From NCBI GenBank assembly GCA_050084985.1, contig JBITNC010000001.1, forward strand, positions 54,870,001 to 54,934,000: 64,000 nt of DNA. Reading direction: 5' to 3'. The notes under the pieces were generated by a model. It was given only the letters and a program-made list of their open reading frames with translations. It was not told the DNA's origin and made no database searches. Positions 59,612 to 64,000 of the stretch are shown here, in pieces. The DNA comes from Nageia nagi. Its lineage: Eukaryota > Pinophyta. How positions within the stretch are numbered: the stretch's first letter is position 1; each line of letters opens with the position of its first letter. Both the position numbers and the translations under genes were made by a program.

Positions 59612-61781
59612 CAAATTGGAGAAACCTTCTTACCCCAACACATTCTTGATGGTTGCAACTTTGGTATTTGGGAACCTTGGATGAGAGTTGAATTGTAGGC
59701 AAGGAAGCTTTGGCAAACTATGAATGAGAACCTTATTGCTCTTATAGATTAGAAGGCACTTTAGGCATACAACACAAATAATGAATTGGCAACCTCCATG
59801 ATTTTTCATGCAATGTTAGATGATGTGCTCCTTATGATTTCATCCTCAACCTCAGCGAAAGAAATTTGAGATAAGATTAAGAAAATCTACCTTAGATCTA
59901 AGTTCTCTAGAAGGTTCACTATTCTTCAAAAGTTGCTTCAATCACATTAAGAAGAAGATGAAAATGTTGCCATCTACTTCAACAAAATCACTGAACTAAA
60001 GACCCAACTTGTTACTTGTGGGTGTAATTGGATCAATGATGAGTTCATTGTCTTCATCATTCTCTAAAGCCTTTCTTCAAAGTTTGGTAGCTTTGTGATG
60101 GTAATTGAGACTAGGCTTGATGATGAAGAAGATGTTTCCTCCCTCAAGAACCTTTCTAGGCTCCTTCTAAAGTATGAGAAAACTCTTAATAAAAAGGTGT
60201 TGATCTCTTTTCAAAGGGTAATGATGTTGCTCTAAGAGAAACCAAAACTCCTTTCAAGAAGAAGTTCAATAATCATAAGAAATTATCCTTCTTCCTCCAA
60301 AAGGTTTGAGAAAAGGAGCAACAAAATAAACAACAATGATAACAATGTCAACAACAACCACTTCAAGCAAAGAGATGGAAAAGGTAAGGCAAACAAATCA
60401 AATCTCAAGGTCAAGTTTTATGCAATTAAGGTTATTGAGAAATACAAGGGAAGGTTAGTAGCCAAAGATTTTTTTCAAAATTATGGTATAGATTATGAGA
60501 AAACCTTTGCTCTCATGGCAAAGATGCCTTCTATTAGGATAATATTTTTCTCTTTTTGTAGCTTAAAGATGAAAAGTTTTTCAACTTGATGTCAAGAGTG
60601 CATTTCTCAATGGTGTCTCAAATGTGGAAATCTATATGAATCATCTAGAAGGGTTTATTATGGAAGGTAAAGAGTCCTTTGTGTGTAAGATAAAGAAGTC
60701 ATTGTATGGACTTAAACAAATACCTAGATCTTAGTGTAAGAAGATTTTAGGATACTTTGCAGACATTGGATTCTCTAAGTACTTTTTTGACTCCAATTTA
60801 TATGTGATTAATCAAGGAAAATACATGGTCTTGATTCTCCTTTATGTGGAAGATATTCTAATAACTGAAAATAATGATGAAATCATTTAAGAGTGCATAT
60901 CCAAACTTAAGGCAACATTTGAAATGATTGGTTTTTGTCTCTTGCACTACTATTCTAGTATTATAGAAGGATTTTACTTATCTTAGTCAATCTAAGTATA
61001 TATAAATTATCTTGTAGAAGCTTGGAATAGAGGAGTGTATACATGCTACGATTCTAGTCTCTCCTGGAATCACTATTTCTCTTAGCTCCAACTCTCAGTT
61101 AGTTGATACTACAACTTATAGGTAATTAATTGGTAGTCTTCTATATTTGACTATTCCTAAGCTAGATATTACCTGCTCAATGAATTTGATGGTATGATTT
61201 ATGCAAAAATCATATGTTAAGCACCTCAATGCTATTAAGAAAATCTTAAGGTATGTTGTAGGGATGAAGGATCTTGCTCTCAAGTATTCTAAGTTGCCCT
61301 TGTTTATTCTTTTAGGATTCTTAGATTTTGACTATGGGGGAGATAGAGATGATAGAATATCAACATCTATGAATATTTTTAGCATTGGTTTAGGTGTTAT
61401 CTCTTGGGCCTCCAAGAAGTAGCCTACTATTTCTCTTTCCACCATAGAAGTTGAATACCATGCAATGTCTATTGTAGCTCAAGAAGCTATTTGGCTAAGG
61501 CATCTTATGAAATAAATTAGGTATGATCAAGCTAGCTCATCTCTCAATCAACTATTTTTATGGCTAAGAATCCTATATTCCATTAGAGAATAAAACATGT
61601 AAAAATACAAGACCATTTCATCAGGGAGAAGGTTCTTGATGGCATCATACACCTGGAGTATTTTACATCAACCTTAAACTCCACTTATTTGTTCACCAAA
61701 CCCCTTCTTGAAGCTCAATTTTGTAAGCTTAGGGATGCTATTGAGTTGGCGAAGTTACCCTCAAGGGAGAGTGAAGTTTGA
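59612..61781 (+). pseudogene. Copia C Gag fused by deletion to RT and RNase H
   Basis: The Gag part (ILDGCNFGIWEP, about 59,643; CNWINDEFIVFII, about 60,026) runs into the basic linker and then, near 60,405, directly into RT (EKYKGRLVAKDF, about 60,438; QLDVKSAFLNGV-like text, about 60,583; KKSLYGLKQIPRS, about 60,690; LLYVEDILIT, where the active-site YVDD has become YVED, about 60,838). RNase H follows (SAIGLGVISWASKK-type text, about 61,385) and ends KLPSRESEV at about 61,781. The lost interval spans zinc knuckle, protease, integrase and N-terminal RT. Many stops; no product expected. Confidence 0.88.
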
Positions 61782-62480
61782 ATTCTTATGTTGAATTCAT
61801 ATTTGTGATGACAACTTCACCTCGAAGAGGATTTTTTATTGTATAGTGTTTATTTTATTGTACATCTTCTTGGTAAGTTTGATTTGCATGAAGAACTTGT
61901 TGTACAAATTTTTTAGAGCAAAAGATTGTCCAATCTAGCACTGTTCAGTTATCCATGTGTGAGGAACTCAAATGTGTCTTTTGGCGCTATTCATTTATCC
62001 ATATGTGAGGAACGCGTATATGCATTTTTGTTATGCTCCATTTGGTAATGATAATCAACACATATTTTGTATACATCAGATGACTATGAGTATTGGTTTG
62101 CCATCTTTATGGTGAATTATAGTGCACCTATCCTTGTTTATATGAATATGTTGCATCTAACTAATATTCTTATTTGAACTGCTAATGAATTGCAGGTTCT
62201 TTGAGATTGCAAGTTACTTACTTTAGGTGTGCAGGCTTATGGAGATCATCATGACTTCTAATTGGATGACTACTTTATGTACATTGAAACCAATTATGGT
62301 TGATGATTGTATTGTAAACCATTTGTTAAAATGGTAAAGTAGTGAGTCTCAAACTAGATCTTGCTTACTTCATAAAGATGTAAAAAGCTCTCATCTCCCA
62401 TTATCTTATTTTGAAGAACTCTTTTACTCTCTCTTTCTTCTCTCTTATTCACTCTATCCCAATTATGCATTAAGGGGGAG

Positions 62481-62981
62481 TGTTGAAATGTATAATGCAT
62501 TATTGTAAAGGTTTGTATTAATTATCTTTGTAAATTCACTAATACTTAAAGGTATCATTATATACCTTAAGTATTTAAGTGAATATGATAATGTAACTTG
62601 TCCTACACTCCATGACATGAGCATGTCCCTTGGGTAAAAGGGAGTTGCATGTCATGTCTTTGTACATTGGTTAAAAGGGTAATCTAAAGAGGAATTTTTG
62701 CCTATAAATAGAAGGCTCCCTCTTTGTGGTCACACACCAATTTATGAAGTAAAGTTATGCTATAGGATAGTGTTTAGGAGATGAGACTAAGAGGATTGTA
62801 GGAGGTTCATATTTGTGAATGAAGTAAGATATAGTTAGTGGATGTAATCCTAATTAGAGGAACCACTTTATCTCTTGAGTCACTTTGTGAGATTATCTTC
62901 TTGAGTTATCTTAATGTTAGTTTGAGCTTCCATGAGATCTTGGTAGTTTAGGATTGTATTTGTTATAGTTCAATTTGTTCA
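62481..62981 (+). repeat. 3' LTR of copia C
   Basis: TGTTGAAATG...CAATTTGTTCA, preceded by the purine tract AAGGGGGAG (62,472-62,480) and followed by CATAA. Confidence 0.95.
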
Positions 62982-62986
62982 CATAA

Positions 62987-63910
62987 CTCTTTCTTGAAAA
63001 CATTTCCAAAATCCATGGCATACCATCTACCATCATTAGTGACTATGATTCGATATTCACTAGTAAATTCTAGCAAGAATTCTTCAAACTTTAGGGCACT
63101 CAACTTAACATGAGCTCAGCTCATCACCCCCATATATATGGCCAGATCGAGATTGTTAATAAATGCTTGGAAACATATCTCTGTTGTTTTGAGTCAACCT
63201 AATAGGTCCATTGGATTAAATGGCTTCCCTTATTGGAATGGTGGTATAATGCTTCATATCATACTTCCATAAGGATGAATCCCTGTATGGCTAACCTTCA
63301 CCCATGATCATCTCTTATATCCTAGGTAGAACCAATGTCCAAGCAGTAAATACCACCTTAACCAATATAAGAAACATCATTCACATCCTTGGGAAAATAT
63401 TTAAATGGCTCAACACTAAATGAAACAACAAGTTGATCAACAACATGTCGAAAGGTAGTTCCAAGAAGGAGACATGGTTTTCTTGCGACTTCAACCATAC
63501 CAATAAACATATTTTAAATTAAAAGGTCCTCAAAAATTGGCCCCATAATTTTATGAACCTTATAAAATACTCAATGTATTGGCCTTGCAACATACAAGTT
63601 GGCACTCCCAGCATCATCAACGATTCATCCTATTTTTCATGTGTCCTACCTTAAGCAAGTCTTAGGCTCTCAAGCCATAATTCAAAGTGAACTACCTAAA
63701 TTCACTAAGGAGGGATCCATCATGGTTGAACTTGAGGTCGTTCTATACTAATGCACATGCTAGCTTCGCAACCGCACTATTACTAAAGTTTTTATCTAGT
63801 GGCATGGATTAGCTCCTAAGGATGCAACTTGGGAGACACTCCATTAACTTGAGCAACAATTTCCTAATTTTTAGCTTTGAGGTTAAAGATATATTTTCAG
63901 AGGGGTGGCA
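62987..63910 (+). pseudogene. Gypsy integrase remainder and chromodomain
   Basis: The core resumes as LFLENISKIHGIPSTIISD (about 62,990-63,045), with [11 protein letters not shown] (about 63,102) and NKCLETYL (about 63,160). The C-terminal linker HPIFHVSYLKQVLGSQA follows (about 63,628). A chromodomain tail VFI-WHGLAPKDATWET (about 63,790-63,840) and LEQQFPNF (about 63,850) follow. The chromodomain targets insertion to heterochromatin in related elements. The purine-rich aggggtggca before the 3' LTR is the PPT. Confidence 0.8.
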
Positions 63911-64000
63911 TGCTAGGATCCCACATCCTAACATTACTTAGACTATATTAGTTATATTAAATGTAAGGTGGATTGAGATATTTGTAAGGCAAATCACCAA
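63911..64000 (+). repeat. 3' LTR of the gypsy element (first 90 bp, truncated by window end)
   Basis: Starts TGCTAGGATCCCACATCC and matches the 5' LTR at 51,930 onward. Confidence 0.88.

Larger units (their letters stand above)
56366..62981 (+). mobile_element. Ty1/copia LTR retrotransposon 'C', internally deleted, 6.6 kb
   Basis: Both LTRs are 501 bp (56,366-56,866 and 62,481-62,981), the PBS is at 56,869-56,880, the PPT at 62,472-62,480 and the target duplication CATAA at 56,361-56,365 and 62,982-62,986. It lies inside the integrase of the gypsy element. The LTRs differ at a few dozen positions, between A and B in age. The internal region lacks about 1.75 kb relative to A (zinc knuckle, protease, integrase and RT start). 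Confidence 0.95.
51930..64000 (+). mobile_element. Ty3/gypsy (chromovirus-type) element, interrupted by copia C, 3' end beyond window
   Basis: The 5' LTR (51,930-52,316) and the first 90 bp of the 3' LTR (63,911 onward) share TAGGATCCCAYATCCTAACATT. The PBS is at 52,319-52,330. The order Gag, PR, RT, RNase H, integrase, chromodomain identifies a chromovirus. The integrase is split by copia C with target duplication CATAA. All frames are heavily broken. The element sits inside the LINE. Confidence 0.9.

Noticed and set aside
1-64000. CRISPR arrays, bacterial operons, riboswitches, rRNA or tRNA genes
   Set aside because: Nothing of the kind was seen; the window is plant nuclear DNA and no cloverleaf or rRNA signature was found by eye.

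Overview
This window looks like a TE-dense intergenic tract of a large seed-plant nuclear genome. It is AT-rich and full of microsatellites. It has GT-AG introns, Ty1/copia and Ty3/gypsy LTR elements primed from initiator tRNA-Met sites, a LINE, a CACTA element, and fragments of plant gene families (epoxide hydrolase, receptor-like kinase, PPR, a plastid-like coiled-coil protein). The species cannot be named from the sequence; a conifer is plausible but unproven.

Layout. 0-1.2 kb: an open frame entering from the left edge that joins chromovirus Gag zinc knuckle and protease directly to an integrase tail and chromodomain. 1.2-14.3 kb: mostly non-coding, with two small tandem duplications, an old copia RT/RNase H relic (minus) and one convincing 5' exon of a host gene (minus, 9.06-9.48 kb). 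14.3-26.7 kb: a decayed coiled-coil-type reading frame carrying a 1,039-bp CACTA element (TSD TGA) and, at 17,380-26,021, a structurally complete copia element 'A' (near-identical 487/489-bp LTRs, TSD TAAGT). 26.7-31.8 kb: relic gag and LTR-like DNA. 31.9-40.2 kb: copia 'B', an older minus-strand sibling of A, inserted into a decayed receptor-kinase catalytic domain. 40.2-43.4 kb: a PPR fragment and long AAT-rich low-complexity DNA. 43.4-44.7 kb: a five-exon soluble epoxide hydrolase gene on the minus strand, broken by a frameshift and a nonsense codon. 49.8-64 kb: a LINE interrupted by a chromovirus-type Ty3/gypsy element, which is itself interrupted inside integrase by copia 'C' (56,366-62,981, TSD CATAA).

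The three copia copies A, B and C are one family at three ages (B oldest, then C, then A, judged by LTR divergence). Comparing them is the most informative thing in the window. All three have a 2.5-2.8 kb leader between the PBS and gag. The leader starts with a conserved donor-like GAG|GTAAA and ends with an acceptor-like GTAG|CAA directly before gag, which suggests a spliced leader intron. Inside it sits a block of about 430 bp with a 25-nt invariant hairpin, and a cassette that differs in every copy. Downstream of pol, copy A carries five tandem copies of a small hairpin whose stems change in a compensatory way. These RNA-level features are the best candidates for something undescribed.

No intact single-copy host gene is contained completely in the window.
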